Of a stretch of 64,000 nt of DNA, positions 38,884 through 48,321 are shown piece by piece. A program made the translations under genes and the position numbers. Where the stretch lies: NCBI RefSeq assembly GCF_001548095.1, contig NZ_AP014815.1:2479656-2543655 (forward strand). The letters are read 5' to 3'. This stretch comes from Geminocystis sp. NIES-3708. GTDB taxonomy: Bacteria > Cyanobacteriota > Cyanobacteriia > Cyanobacteriales > Cyanobacteriaceae. Each line of letters begins with the position of its first letter. Position 1 is the stretch's first letter. The notes beneath the pieces were generated by a model. It was given only the letters and a program-made list of their open reading frames with translations, ran no database searches and was not told the origin of the DNA.

Positions 38884-39999
38884 TTATTTGCTTTTCGCTT
38901 GATTTTTAGCCTGTTCAAGCGCAACTTCTTTCATAGCTTCAAATGAGTTACGATTAGATGCTCCTTCAATAGCTTTTACAGCTAAATCTTGAACTTGTTT
39001 TAAGGCAGAATCTAGTTGTTGTGTCAAATTATTTAAGCGATTTTCATTACTCAAAATAGTCGATTCTAAGGCTTGTATTCTGAGTTGATAATTTTGGGTT
39101 TCTCCTTCAATTTCTTTTTGTCTTAAATCTGTTTTTATTTTGGCTTGATAATGTCCAATTCCTTTACCTTCTTCTTTCGCTTTTTTAATTTCTGTTTCTA
39201 ATTTTGCTTCAAATTCTTCTACTTTTTGCTTGACGATCTCATACTCTTTTTCTCGATCACTAATATCTTTTTCTCGATTTTGCCAAATTTTTTCTTGTTG
39301 CTGACGAGCTTCATCTAAGGCTTTATAAAGTTGATTTAATTCTTGTTGATAATTGTCTTGATCTAACTCTCTTGTTAATGTCAAATTATAGTGATACTCT
39401 TCATTTTCTCGTTGTTTATTTTTAGTATAATTATCATTACGAATTTTGATTTCTCGTTGTTTATTTTCTTGTTCTTTAAGCCATTCTTTTTTTGCTGTTT
39501 CTAATTCTTGTCCTAAAATTTCTTGTCTTTGATTATATTCGTTAAATAAAGTTTTTGTACTTTCATCATAGGTAGCTAATAAGGTGTTTAAAGTATCATC
39601 TTCAATGGTTTCTAAATTGTGCAATTCTTGTAGTTGATTTAATTCTGATTGAATGTTATTTTCTAACTTTTCTAAACTTGATGCTTCAGTAATTAATTGT
39701 TCAGAAAGTTGACTAACAGCACTACCAAAACCAATTTGTAGCTGTTCTAAATTAGCAATTACTTGTTCAATATTATTAATTTTATTCATGGAATTTAAAG
39801 AAGTATTTTCAGGAGGTTTAGGCACAGATTTTACGGGAGGATTATTAACTATTTTTTGAGCATTGTCTAAGGCTTTTTGTTGCACTTGAGTTTGTTTTTG
39901 AGCTAATTCTACTTGTTTTTTTAAATTAGTTTTCTCTTGTTCTAATTCTTGATAAGCCGCTAAAATTTCTGCCTTGGTACTTTTAGAGTTAATTGCCAT
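38884..39999 (-). CDS. Coiled-coil protein, paralogue 1
   Basis: A 371-residue protein that is almost wholly coiled coil. A short N-terminal helical segment (STKAEILAAYQELEQEKTNL) is followed by a Pro-containing linker near residue 55-65 and long Glu/Lys/Gln heptads (about 75-350). The C-terminus has LKQVQDLAVKAIEGASNRNSFEA. It shares the QNREKDISDREKEYEIVKQKVEEFEAKLETEI stretch type with the neighbouring gene, so the two are paralogues. There is no membrane segment. It probably makes cytoplasmic filaments or scaffolds; function unknown. Confidence 0.6.
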   Translation of the reverse strand: MAINSKSTKAEILAAYQELEQEKTNLKKQVELAQKQTQVQQKALDNAQKIVNNPPVKSVPKPPENTSLNSMNKINNIEQVIANLEQLQIGFGSAVSQLSEQLITEASSLEKLENNIQSELNQLQELHNLETIEDDTLNTLLATYDESTKTLFNEYNQRQEILGQELETAKKEWLKEQENKQREIKIRNDNYTKNKQRENEEYHYNLTLTRELDQDNYQQELNQLYKALDEARQQQEKIWQNREKDISDREKEYEIVKQKVEEFEAKLETEIKKAKEEGKGIGHYQAKIKTDLRQKEIEGETQNYQLRIQALESTILSNENRLNNLTQQLDSALKQVQDLAVKAIEGASNRNSFEAMKEVALEQAKNQAKSK

Positions 40000-40170
40000 A
40001 TTTTTAACCTTTTTATTGTTAATAAATTTCGTTGTGAGGAATTGAGTCTTTTATTCTGTGAATATGTTCTATTTTTCTTATTTTATAAACACTTTATGCC
40101 CTATTTATTATTTTACAAATAAGATAATGTAGAATAAAAGTTATCTTTTTTTTAAGAAGATTTAGAAAAA

Positions 40171-41148
40171 TTAATTATTGGGTTGAAAAGCTCTTAAAGC
40201 TAAATTTTGAGCCTGATTAGTTGCATTTTGAAGTTGTGCAATAATGGCTTCTATTTGTTCAGTTTGTTGCTGAATTTTTGCTTCTAAAGATTGAAGTTTA
40301 AATTCATAACCTTGTTTTGTTGATTCCCATTCTTTTTCTAGTAAATTAACTTTAACTTGGGCTTCTCTGTCAGCTTCTTTTATAGCTTCAGCACGAGCTT
40401 TATTTACTTCTGTTTTAATTTGCTCTTCAAAACCTTCAATTTTTTTCTTATTACTGTTAAATTCTTTTTCTTGACTGGTTAAAATATTTTCTCTTTCTTG
40501 CCAAAGTTTATTTTTGTCTAAATCAGCTAATCTCAATTCTCTTTCCTGAATTCTTTTCGCTTCTTCATATTCATCATTTTGAATTTTTCTTTCTACTTCT
40601 AATTGATAATTAAAATCAGCCTCTAATTGTTGTCTTTGTTGGGTTAAAAGCTCTAATTCTTCAGCTATTTTTATCGTAAATTCTGTATCTTCTTTTTCCC
40701 AATTTTTCCGTAATTTTTCTTTCTGTAAAGTTATATTATTTTGTGCTGTTTCAATTTGAGTTTCAAGAGAAGTTAATCTTTCTTGATGTTCTTGTCTTAA
40801 TATATATAAAGCATCAGCAACTAAGCGAATTTTTTGTAATTCTGCTAACTTTTCTGTTTCAACGGTAATAGCTTTTTTTAGTTCTGTTAAAATACCAGAT
40901 TCTGTCTCTAATCGGTTAGCTATTTCTTTAGTTAAATTACTAAAATCTAACTGCAAATTAGCCATACTATTAACAATGTTATTAACAGTATAATCAGCAA
41001 CTTTCGCTAATAAAGCCTTATTTTTTTCCTTTTCAACTGTTTCTTCTTTAGTTTCAACTTTCGACTGTTTTAGTTGATATTCAGCGAATAATTGCCCAAA
41101 AGCTAACATAATTTGATCTTTACTATCTTTAACTTCTGTTTGACTCAT
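40171..41148 (-). CDS. Coiled-coil protein, paralogue 2
   Basis: A 325-residue, mostly coiled-coil protein. It matches paralogue 1 in the pattern LWQERENILTSQEKEFNSNK..EGFEEQIKTEVNKARAEA and in its C-terminal QLQNATNQAQNLALRAF. The two genes are 171 bp apart on one strand. Its start faces an XRE-type regulator across about 100 bp with two similar palindromes, so it is probably controlled by that regulator. Function is unknown. Confidence 0.6.
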   Translation of the reverse strand: MSQTEVKDSKDQIMLAFGQLFAEYQLKQSKVETKEETVEKEKNKALLAKVADYTVNNIVNSMANLQLDFSNLTKEIANRLETESGILTELKKAITVETEKLAELQKIRLVADALYILRQEHQERLTSLETQIETAQNNITLQKEKLRKNWEKEDTEFTIKIAEELELLTQQRQQLEADFNYQLEVERKIQNDEYEEAKRIQERELRLADLDKNKLWQERENILTSQEKEFNSNKKKIEGFEEQIKTEVNKARAEAIKEADREAQVKVNLLEKEWESTKQGYEFKLQSLEAKIQQQTEQIEAIIAQLQNATNQAQNLALRAFQPNN

Positions 41149-41198
41149 AATCTTAAACTTGACTTTTTATTCAACATGATAATATTATAATAACTAAT

Positions 41199-41239
41199 GT
41201 TGATTTTTTCGTCAACTAAATGTTGATTTTTTGTTCAAG
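41199..41239. promoter_or_regulatory. Two tandem imperfect palindromes, candidate XRE operator
   Basis: GTTGATTTTTTCGTCAAC (41199-41216) and GTTGATTTTTTGTTCAAG (41222-41239) are 23 bp apart and share GTTGA-N8-TCAA-type arms. They lie between the divergent coiled-coil gene and the XRE regulator, directly ahead of the regulator's ATG, and fit an autoregulated operator. Confidence 0.55.
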
Positions 41240-41248
41240 GAGAAAAAA

Positions 41249-41599
41249 ATGATAGAAATAATAGATTTTGGGATATTAATTAAGGACGCAAGAAAACAAA
41301 AAGGTTATACTCAGAGGCAGTTAGCGAAAAAATTGGGTATTGATTTTACATACCTTTCTAAGTTAGAAAATAGTCGCCCTGATTATGCACCAAAAGAAGA
41401 GTTAATTAGGAAATTAGCGGATTATCTCAATTTAGATGAAGAGGAGTTAATATTTTTAGCGGGGCGTATTCCTTCACAAGATGAGGATTTAATTAAGCAA
41501 CATTATCAAGATATGCCTTTATTATTTCGGCGTATGAGAGAGAATCCTGAATTTGCCGCTAAAATATTTCAACAGGCGAAAACGATTGATAATTATTAG
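41249..41599 (+). CDS. XRE-family helix-turn-helix regulator
   Basis: A 116-residue protein with an HTH_3 domain (about residues 6-65: DARKQKGYTQRQLAKKLGIDFTYLSKLE, then LIRKLADYLNLDEEEL) and a short C-terminal helix. I choose the ATG at 41249 because AAGGAG sits six bases before it; an upstream TTG at 41231 would cover that ribosome binding site and the second palindrome. Similar cyanobacterial regulators often pair with an ImmA/IrrE protease, which is missing here; a broken hicA follows instead. Confidence 0.8.
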   Translation: MIEIIDFGILIKDARKQKGYTQRQLAKKLGIDFTYLSKLENSRPDYAPKEELIRKLADYLNLDEEELIFLAGRIPSQDEDLIKQHYQDMPLLFRRMRENPEFAAKIFQQAKTIDNY

Positions 41600-41612
41600 G
41601 TAAATATCCTTT

Positions 41613-41800
41613 ATGAAAGTAAAAGAAATTATCAAAATCATCGAAAAAGATGGTTGTTATTTAATTAGAACAAAAGGTAGTCATTAACAATATAAACACG
41701 ATTTTAAAAGGGGATTGGTTACAATACTGGGTAAGTTTCTGATGATTTAGCACTTGGCACAGCTAATAGCATTTTGAAACAAGCACAAATAAAATACTAG
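41613..41800 (+). pseudogene. hicA: HicA-type toxin, decayed
   Basis: The frame reads MKVKEIIKIIEKDGCYLIRT and KGSH, then TAA where HicA normally continues RQYKH. After the stop the sense goes on (QYKHDFKRGLVTILGKF), then shifts frame to DDLALGTANSILKQAQIKY and a TAG at 41798. These are the HicA double-stranded RNA-binding-fold toxin motifs, including the GSH catalytic His region. With one stop and one frameshift the toxin cannot be made whole. It precedes an intact hicB by 11 bp. Confidence 0.85.
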
Positions 41801-41811
41801 GAGTTGATTTT

Positions 41812-42021
41812 ATGCGTTATGCGATCGTAATTGAAAAAGCACCATCTAATTATTCGGCTTATTGTTCTGATTTGCCCGGATGTGTAGCCACTGGTTATAC
41901 CATTGAGGAAGTTAAAAATGAAATGACACAGGCTATCGCTTTTCACCTGGAAGGATTGCGAGAAGAAGATTTACCGATACCTTTGCCATTATCTTTGACT
42001 GATTATATCGAAGCTAGTTAA
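41812..42021 (+). CDS. hicB: HicB-type antitoxin
   Basis: A 69-residue protein of the HicB family: YAIVIEKAPSNYSAYCSDLPGCVATGYTIEEV is the partial RNase-H-like HicB fold that binds HicA. It ends soon after, with no added DNA-binding domain, so it is a short HicB. A GGAG ribosome binding site is about 10 bases upstream. Its toxin partner next door is dead, so it may be a leftover or act as an antidote to related toxins elsewhere. Confidence 0.85.
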   Translation: MRYAIVIEKAPSNYSAYCSDLPGCVATGYTIEEVKNEMTQAIAFHLEGLREEDLPIPLPLSLTDYIEAS

Positions 42022-42152
42022 TAATCACAAGTAACATAGCTATATTTGCTACATTTTAGATATTGAGGTCAGGAAATTATTAAAATTCTAACTTTTATCC
42101 TTAAAATCTCAAAAAATCTTAGCAATTAAAAATTATTCATTATTAATTATTC

Positions 42153-43091
42153 ATGACTTCTCCTCAAATGACTATTCTTGGTTCAGGTGCATGGGGTAAT
42201 ACATTAGGATATTTACTAGAACGATCACAACATAGTTACAAGATCTGGAATCGTAGCTCGTTACAATCATTAGAATCGGTGACAGCAGAAGCTGATATTC
42301 TCATCTCGGCGGTGTCGATGAAGGGGGTTAGAAATGTTATCAGTCAACTGCAACAGTTTAACCTAAAGCAAAATACTGTTATCGTTACGGCAACCAAAGG
42401 CTTAGATTTAGAAACAACGAAAACTCCTTCGCAAATTTGGCAAGAGGCTTTTCCTCATAACTCTATCATAGTTTTATCAGGACCTAATCTATCAAAAGAG
42501 ATTCAAAAAGGTTTACCTGCGGCGACGGTGGTTGCTAGTAATGATATTTCGGCGGCGGAGTTAGTGCAAACTATTTTTTCTTCCGATATTTTTCGAGTAT
42601 ATGTTAATAATGATCCTATTGGTACAGAATTAGGTGGTACATTAAAAAATGTAATGGCGATCGCATCAGGAGTATGTGATGGGTTAAAATTAGGCACAAA
42701 TGCCAAGGCGGCATTATTAACAAGGGCATTACCTGAAATGATTAGAGTAGGAATACATTTAGGTGCATCAAAAGAAACATTTTTTGGTTTATCAGGATTG
42801 GGTGATTTATTGGCAACCTGTGATAGTCCATTGTCTCGCAATTATCAGGTAGGATTTGGATTAGGAGAAGGTAAAATTTTGTCCGCTATTTTAGAAAATT
42901 TAGAAGGCACAGCCGAAGGAATTAACACCACAAATGTTTTAATAAAGTTAGCCCATAAAAAACAAATTTCTATACCTATTGCTTATCAGGTTTATTTATT
43001 ACTTAAAGGTAAAATTAGCGCCCAAGAGGCTGTTAAAAATTTAATGGCAAGGGAATTAAAAGAAGAATTTTGGTATATTGAATTTAACTGA
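42153..43091 (+). CDS. gpsA: Glycerol-3-phosphate dehydrogenase [NAD(P)+]
   Basis: A 312-residue GpsA reducing dihydroxyacetone phosphate to sn-glycerol 3-phosphate, the start of membrane lipid synthesis. The N-terminal dinucleotide motif ILGSGAWGNTLG (residues 8-19), VSMKGVRNVI, VLSGPNLSKEI, the LGGTLKNVMAIASGVCDG catalytic segment and GLSGLGDLLATC are all present. Length fits short cyanobacterial GpsA. It ends 82 bp before the histidine-kinase gene. Confidence 0.93.
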   Translation: MTSPQMTILGSGAWGNTLGYLLERSQHSYKIWNRSSLQSLESVTAEADILISAVSMKGVRNVISQLQQFNLKQNTVIVTATKGLDLETTKTPSQIWQEAFPHNSIIVLSGPNLSKEIQKGLPAATVVASNDISAAELVQTIFSSDIFRVYVNNDPIGTELGGTLKNVMAIASGVCDGLKLGTNAKAALLTRALPEMIRVGIHLGASKETFFGLSGLGDLLATCDSPLSRNYQVGFGLGEGKILSAILENLEGTAEGINTTNVLIKLAHKKQISIPIAYQVYLLLKGKISAQEAVKNLMARELKEEFWYIEFN

Positions 43092-43173
43092 ATTAGCATC
43101 TAAGAGTAATTCATGAATTATTCCTAAGAATATAGCTTATTACCTATTACCTAATTAAGAAAGGTATTAAAAG

Positions 43174-46100
43174 ATGCGATCGCCATTAAGAACTATTGAG
43201 ACAAAACAACAATTACGGCAAATTCCTTTAAAATGGATTTTGATTGTTCCATTTGTATTGCAAACTGTAGGGGCAGTGGGAATAGTTGGTTATTTATCTT
43301 ATCGTAACGGACAAAAAGCGATAGAAAACCTCAGCGATCAATTGATGTCGGAAGTAGGTCATAATATAACTCATCATCTCGATACTTATTTAGAAGTTGC
43401 CCAACAAGTTAATCAGGTTAATAAAAAAGTAATTCAATCGGGAATAATTAATCCTAATGACTTTGAAAAATTAGGTAAATATTTTTGGCAACAATTACAA
43501 AGTTACGATTTTACCTATATTAATTATGGTAATGAAAAAGGAGAATTTATTGGCACAGGTTATGTAAAAAAAAATTTAGAAATAGCAGAGTTAAAACTTC
43601 CCAAAAATAACATTCTTTATAGTTATAAACCTGATAATTTAGGAAATCGTATTTATCCTCCAGTTGTCTATAAAGGACAAAATCCTAACAAAGCACCATG
43701 GTATTTAAAAGCAAAAGAAACAGATAAATCGATTTGGAGTCCAATTTATAATTGGGCAGATGTACCTGAAGAAATAGCTATCTCCGCTAGTGCTCCTGTT
43801 TATGATTCATCTAATAAACTGTTGGGAGTTGTGGGCATAGATTTAAGTCTCTCGAAAATTAGTGACTTTTTAAAAAAATTAAAGATAGGAAAATCAGGAC
43901 AAGTTTTGATAGTGGAAAGATCAGGTTTATTAGTAGCTAATTCTAATAATATAACACCCTATCAATTATCTAATGGTATCGCTAAACAGATTCAAATAAA
44001 AGATATTGAAGACTCTTTAATTCAGTCGGCAATTCAAACTATTAATCACCATTTTGATAATTGGCAAAACATTAATAATCAAGATGACAATATTTTTATA
44101 AGTAATAACAATACTTTTGTTCAAGTTGTCCCCTACCAAGATAATTATGGCATCGATTGGTTAATTATTATTGCTATACCGAAGTCAGATTTTACCGCAG
44201 AAATTCAAAGGAGTATTAAGCAAACTATTTTACTCTCTTTTTTAACTTTATTAGGTACTATGATCATAGGTGTTTTGACAGCACAACACATTACTAAACC
44301 TATTTTACGACTTTTAAAAGCCCATGAATCTTTTAGAGAAGGTAAATTACATGAGTTTGTACCAGAAAATACTAACATTAAAGAACTGCAAATATTATCT
44401 ATTTCTTTCTTTGATATGGCGAATCAAATTCAACAAGCCATGAGTCAAAGTGAAAACCGTTACTATCAACTCGTACAACAACAAACAGATTTTATTTTGC
44501 GATCGCAACCCGATACAACTATTACTTTTGCTAATGATTCTTTATGTGATGCTTTAGGTTGTACATTAGAACAAATAATTGGACAAAAATGGATTAAGTT
44601 TGCTAATTCTGAAGATTTAGAAACTATACTTCAAAAAATATCGTTACTTACCCCAGAAAATAACAGTTTTTTTTCAGAAAATAGAGATAAAAGGAGTAAT
44701 GGAGAGATAGGTTGGACACAATGGATTAATCAAGGTATTTTTAATGAAAAAGGTCAACTAATAGAACTTCAATCTTCAGGAAGAGATATTACTAAACTCA
44801 AAGAAATCCAAATCGCCTTAACAGAAAGTGAAGCTAGATTTCAAAAAATTGCCATTTCATCACCAGAAATTATTTATATTGTAGTGCAACGTCCTGATGG
44901 TTCACAATATTTTGAGTACATTAGTTCGGCAGTGGAAGAAATTTTAGAAGTTAGCCCTGAAGAAGTATTAACCAATCCTGATAGTTTTTTCAATCAATTT
45001 TATCCTGATGATATATCAAATTTTGAACGGGCAGTATTAGAAAGTATTCAAACATTGTCACCTTTTCATCATGAATGGCGTATGATTACTCCTAGTGGAA
45101 AACTAAAATGGTTACAAGCGAATGATCGCCCAGAATTAAGAAAAGATGGTAATGTAGCATGGTCAGGAGTTATGTTAGATATAACTGACACCATTGAATC
45201 GAAATATCGTTTAGAGAAACTAGCAAAACACATTCCGGGAGTAATTTATCAATATCGTTTATCGCCTGATGGTAAAACATCTTTTCCTTATGCTAGTAAA
45301 GGAATTGAAGATATTTATGGAGTCACCCCAGAAGAAGTTAAAGAAAGTGCTGATAAAGTTTTTGATGTACTTCATCCTGAGGATAAAGATAATATTTTAC
45401 ACACAATTCTTGAATCAGCAAGTAATTTAACTCCTTGGTATTGTGAGTATCGAGTTTGTCGTCAAGATGGGCAAATTATCTGGGTTTTAGGAAATTCTAC
45501 ACCACAAAAAGAAATTGATGGTAGCATTATTTGGCATGGTTACATCATGAATATTACTGAACGTAAGCAAATAGAAATAGAACTCGCTCAAGCTAAAGAA
45601 GAAGCGGAAGCCGCCACAAAAGCAAAAAGCCAATTTTTAGCAAATATGAGTCATGAAATTCGTACACCCATGAATGGAGTTGTTGGTATGGCACAACTTC
45701 TCTCTATGACTCAATTAACTCATGAACAAGGAGATTTTGTCAAAACCATTAAATATAGTGCGGATACTCTTTTAACTATTATTAATGATATTCTTGATTT
45801 TTCTAAAATTGAATCGGGGATGATGGAAATAGAAGAAAATCCTTTAATCTTAGAGGATATTCTCAAATCTGTTGGTCATCTTTTTTATAAACAAGCTCTT
45901 GATAAGGGAATTAATCTTACGTATAGTATCAATAATGATGTTCCTCATGAAATTTTAGGAGATAGTTCCCGTTTACAGCAAGTTTTACTTAATATTATCG
46001 GTAATGCCCTTAAATTTACTCAACAAGGCAATATTATCATTTCCGTGCAACATAATCAATATAATCATGATACTTCAGAGTTGATCATTAGTATTAAAGA

Positions 46101-46797
46101 TGATGGTATTGGCATTAGTGGCGATCGCATTAATAAATTATTTAAACCTTTTACTCAAGCAGATGCTTCTATTAATCGTAAATACGGGGGTACCGGTTTA
46201 GGATTAGCTATTAGTAAAAACTTAATTGAATTAATGGGGGGAAAAATATGGGTAGAAAGTAATGGAAATATAGGTGGTAATCCTCCTCAAAATTGGATTT
46301 TAGAATCAATAACTCGAAGTTCAACTTTTTATTTTACCCTCCCGATTAAAAAAGTTTTTATCAGTCAAAAAGGATTAAAAAAAATACCCGAAAAACCTGT
46401 TATCGAAATTATTACCACAAAATCAAAATCAAACTTGACAATTCTTTTGGCTGAAGATAACCAGATTAATCAAAAAGTAGCATTATTAGCTCTTAAAAAA
46501 TTAGGATATACAGCTGATGTTGCTAACAATGGTTTAGAAGTTTTACAGATGTTAGAAAAAAAATTTTATGACGTAATTTTAATGGATATGCAAATGCCTG
46601 AAATGGATGGTGTCACCGCTACAAAAATGATTCGTCAATCCTCAACACGACAACCTCACATTATTGCATTAACTGCTAATATTTTAGAAAATGATCGTCA
46701 AATCTGTTTATTTGCTGGAATGAATAATTATATTTGTAAACCTATTATTATTAACGAATTAAAAGAGGCTTTACATAAAGTAACCATCATCACCTGA
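43174..46797 (+). CDS. Hybrid sensor histidine kinase
   Basis: A 1207-residue membrane kinase. Order: transmembrane helix (about 20-43), extracytoplasmic dCACHE-type sensor (about 45-345), second transmembrane helix (about 350-370), HAMP (about 370-425), three PAS/PAC units (about 430-550, 555-675, 680-800), HisKA with NMSHEIRTPMNG (phospho-acceptor His827), HATPase_c (about 935-1055, KDDGIGIS and GGTGLGLAIS) and a C-terminal receiver with VILMDMQMPEMDG (Asp1138). It senses an outside small molecule and probably passes phosphate to a separate partner, not identified here. Confidence 0.93.
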   Translation: MRSPLRTIETKQQLRQIPLKWILIVPFVLQTVGAVGIVGYLSYRNGQKAIENLSDQLMSEVGHNITHHLDTYLEVAQQVNQVNKKVIQSGIINPNDFEKLGKYFWQQLQSYDFTYINYGNEKGEFIGTGYVKKNLEIAELKLPKNNILYSYKPDNLGNRIYPPVVYKGQNPNKAPWYLKAKETDKSIWSPIYNWADVPEEIAISASAPVYDSSNKLLGVVGIDLSLSKISDFLKKLKIGKSGQVLIVERSGLLVANSNNITPYQLSNGIAKQIQIKDIEDSLIQSAIQTINHHFDNWQNINNQDDNIFISNNNTFVQVVPYQDNYGIDWLIIIAIPKSDFTAEIQRSIKQTILLSFLTLLGTMIIGVLTAQHITKPILRLLKAHESFREGKLHEFVPENTNIKELQILSISFFDMANQIQQAMSQSENRYYQLVQQQTDFILRSQPDTTITFANDSLCDALGCTLEQIIGQKWIKFANSEDLETILQKISLLTPENNSFFSENRDKRSNGEIGWTQWINQGIFNEKGQLIELQSSGRDITKLKEIQIALTESEARFQKIAISSPEIIYIVVQRPDGSQYFEYISSAVEEILEVSPEEVLTNPDSFFNQFYPDDISNFERAVLESIQTLSPFHHEWRMITPSGKLKWLQANDRPELRKDGNVAWSGVMLDITDTIESKYRLEKLAKHIPGVIYQYRLSPDGKTSFPYASKGIEDIYGVTPEEVKESADKVFDVLHPEDKDNILHTILESASNLTPWYCEYRVCRQDGQIIWVLGNSTPQKEIDGSIIWHGYIMNITERKQIEIELAQAKEEAEAATKAKSQFLANMSHEIRTPMNGVVGMAQLLSMTQLTHEQGDFVKTIKYSADTLLTIINDILDFSKIESGMMEIEENPLILEDILKSVGHLFYKQALDKGINLTYSINNDVPHEILGDSSRLQQVLLNIIGNALKFTQQGNIIISVQHNQYNHDTSELIISIKDDGIGISGDRINKLFKPFTQADASINRKYGGTGLGLAISKNLIELMGGKIWVESNGNIGGNPPQNWILESITRSSTFYFTLPIKKVFISQKGLKKIPEKPVIEIITTKSKSNLTILLAEDNQINQKVALLALKKLGYTADVANNGLEVLQMLEKKFYDVILMDMQMPEMDGVTATKMIRQSSTRQPHIIALTANILENDRQICLFAGMNNYICKPIIINELKEALHKVTIIT

Positions 46798-46968
46798 GTT
46801 GGATATAAATTTGTTGGCAAAGATGAGAATAGGAGACTAGGAGAGAATCGATTTAAAAATTATTAAATCAGTATTAAACCTTTATTTCTCAAAGATTTTA
46901 CATCGAAAAAACATAAGTCAAATGAGTTTTAGCTGATAGCTGATAACTAACACGTCTAAAAATCTTAG

Positions 46969-48078
46969 TTAATCAAAAATAACTAAATTATCTCGATGAA
47001 TAACGGTTTCTGCACCATAATAACCTAAGATATTTATAATATCTGAAGACTTCTGTCCTTTAATTTTTAGCAATTCATCATAGCTATAATTAACGATACC
47101 TTTACCGATTTCTTGCCCTTGAAAATCAACTAAATCTACCGCTTCAGAATTACTAAATTCCCCCTCAATTTTTGTGATTCCTGCGGCTAATAAAGATTTT
47201 CCCTGAGTAGATAAAGCCTTAACTGCACCATCATCTAAATATATTTTTCCCATTGCAACTAAACCATTAGCAATCCATCTTTTACGGGCATTTTCTGTTT
47301 TTGGTTGTGCTTCAAATTTTGTGCCAATGGCTTCTCCTGACAAAATTTTAGAAATATTTTCGGGATTTTTACCGTTAGTTATCACTGTTGTCACCCCAGC
47401 ACTAGAGGCAATTTTAGCCGCTCGTAATTTAGTTATCATACCACCTGTACCCCAACCACTGCCACTATTCGTTACATCCACTTGTAAATTGGCAAATTCT
47501 TCACTATCTACTAAATCTATTGGTGTTGCCGAAGGTACGACACGAGGATCAGCCGAATAAAGTTTATCGACATCTGTTAACAAAAATAACCAATCTGCTT
47601 CTACCAAACTCGCAACTAAGGCTGATAATGTGTCGTTATCACCAAATTTTAATTCTTCTGTGGCAACGGTATCATTTTCATTAACGATAGGAATTACACC
47701 TAATTCTAATAACGCATTAAAAGTATTACTAGCATTAACATAACAACTTCTCTCCATTAAATCTCGTCGAGTGAGCAAAATTTGAGCTATAGGTTGCCCT
47801 AAATTGTTAAACAAATCATCATAGACTCTAATCAATCTTCCTTGCCCCACGGCGGCTATTGCCTGTTTTAAATTAATATTTTTAGGTCGTTGTGTCAAAT
47901 TCAATCTAGCACAACCAACTCCTACTGCACCAGAGGAGACTAAGATTACTTGATAACCTTTTTGACGTAGATTAGTTAAGGTTTCTACTAAAGACGCAAT
48001 GGTAGAAAGAGCTAAATTTCCCGTTTGAGGTCGTGTTAAACTAGATGTACCGATTTTGATAACGATGGTTTGTGTCAT
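46969..48078 (-). CDS. proB: Glutamate 5-kinase
   Basis: A 369-residue ProB, first step of proline synthesis (ATP-dependent phosphorylation of glutamate). The amino-acid-kinase domain (about residues 1-255) has [39 protein letters not shown] and [15 protein letters not shown]; a PUA domain (about 275-360) follows. The next enzyme (proA) is not adjacent. A short repeat with TTGACAATGAACAATT-like units lies upstream near 48176-48220. Confidence 0.95.
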   Translation of the reverse strand: MTQTIVIKIGTSSLTRPQTGNLALSTIASLVETLTNLRQKGYQVILVSSGAVGVGCARLNLTQRPKNINLKQAIAAVGQGRLIRVYDDLFNNLGQPIAQILLTRRDLMERSCYVNASNTFNALLELGVIPIVNENDTVATEELKFGDNDTLSALVASLVEADWLFLLTDVDKLYSADPRVVPSATPIDLVDSEEFANLQVDVTNSGSGWGTGGMITKLRAAKIASSAGVTTVITNGKNPENISKILSGEAIGTKFEAQPKTENARKRWIANGLVAMGKIYLDDGAVKALSTQGKSLLAAGITKIEGEFSNSEAVDLVDFQGQEIGKGIVNYSYDELLKIKGQKSSDIINILGYYGAETVIHRDNLVIFD

Positions 48079-48175
48079 TTCGGAGGATGAAGAATTAGAA
48101 ATTTTTGGGGCGAGTGGTATTCACCTTTGTATTTAGGAATGAGGAATTACAGACAAAATGCTTCTTCCATAAAAT

Positions 48176-48222
48176 TAATTGTTCATTGTCAATGGTCAAT
48201 TGTCAATTTCTCCTGTAACTTG
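48176..48222. repeat. Short ATTGTCAATG-type intergenic repeat
   Basis: This interval contains TTGTTCATTGTCAATGGTCA followed by ATTGTCAATT. The related inverted string ACAATGGACAATTGACAATG is found at 53185-53206. Such strings are common between genes in cyanobacteria; their role is unclear. Confidence 0.4.
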
Positions 48223-48321
48223 TGCAAGAAATTTACTCAAATTAACCAAGAAGGGTGATAATTGTTAACAAACTTACATAAAATTTAGTTTAAGTTCATA
48301 TTTTATTAAAAACGGAATTGA

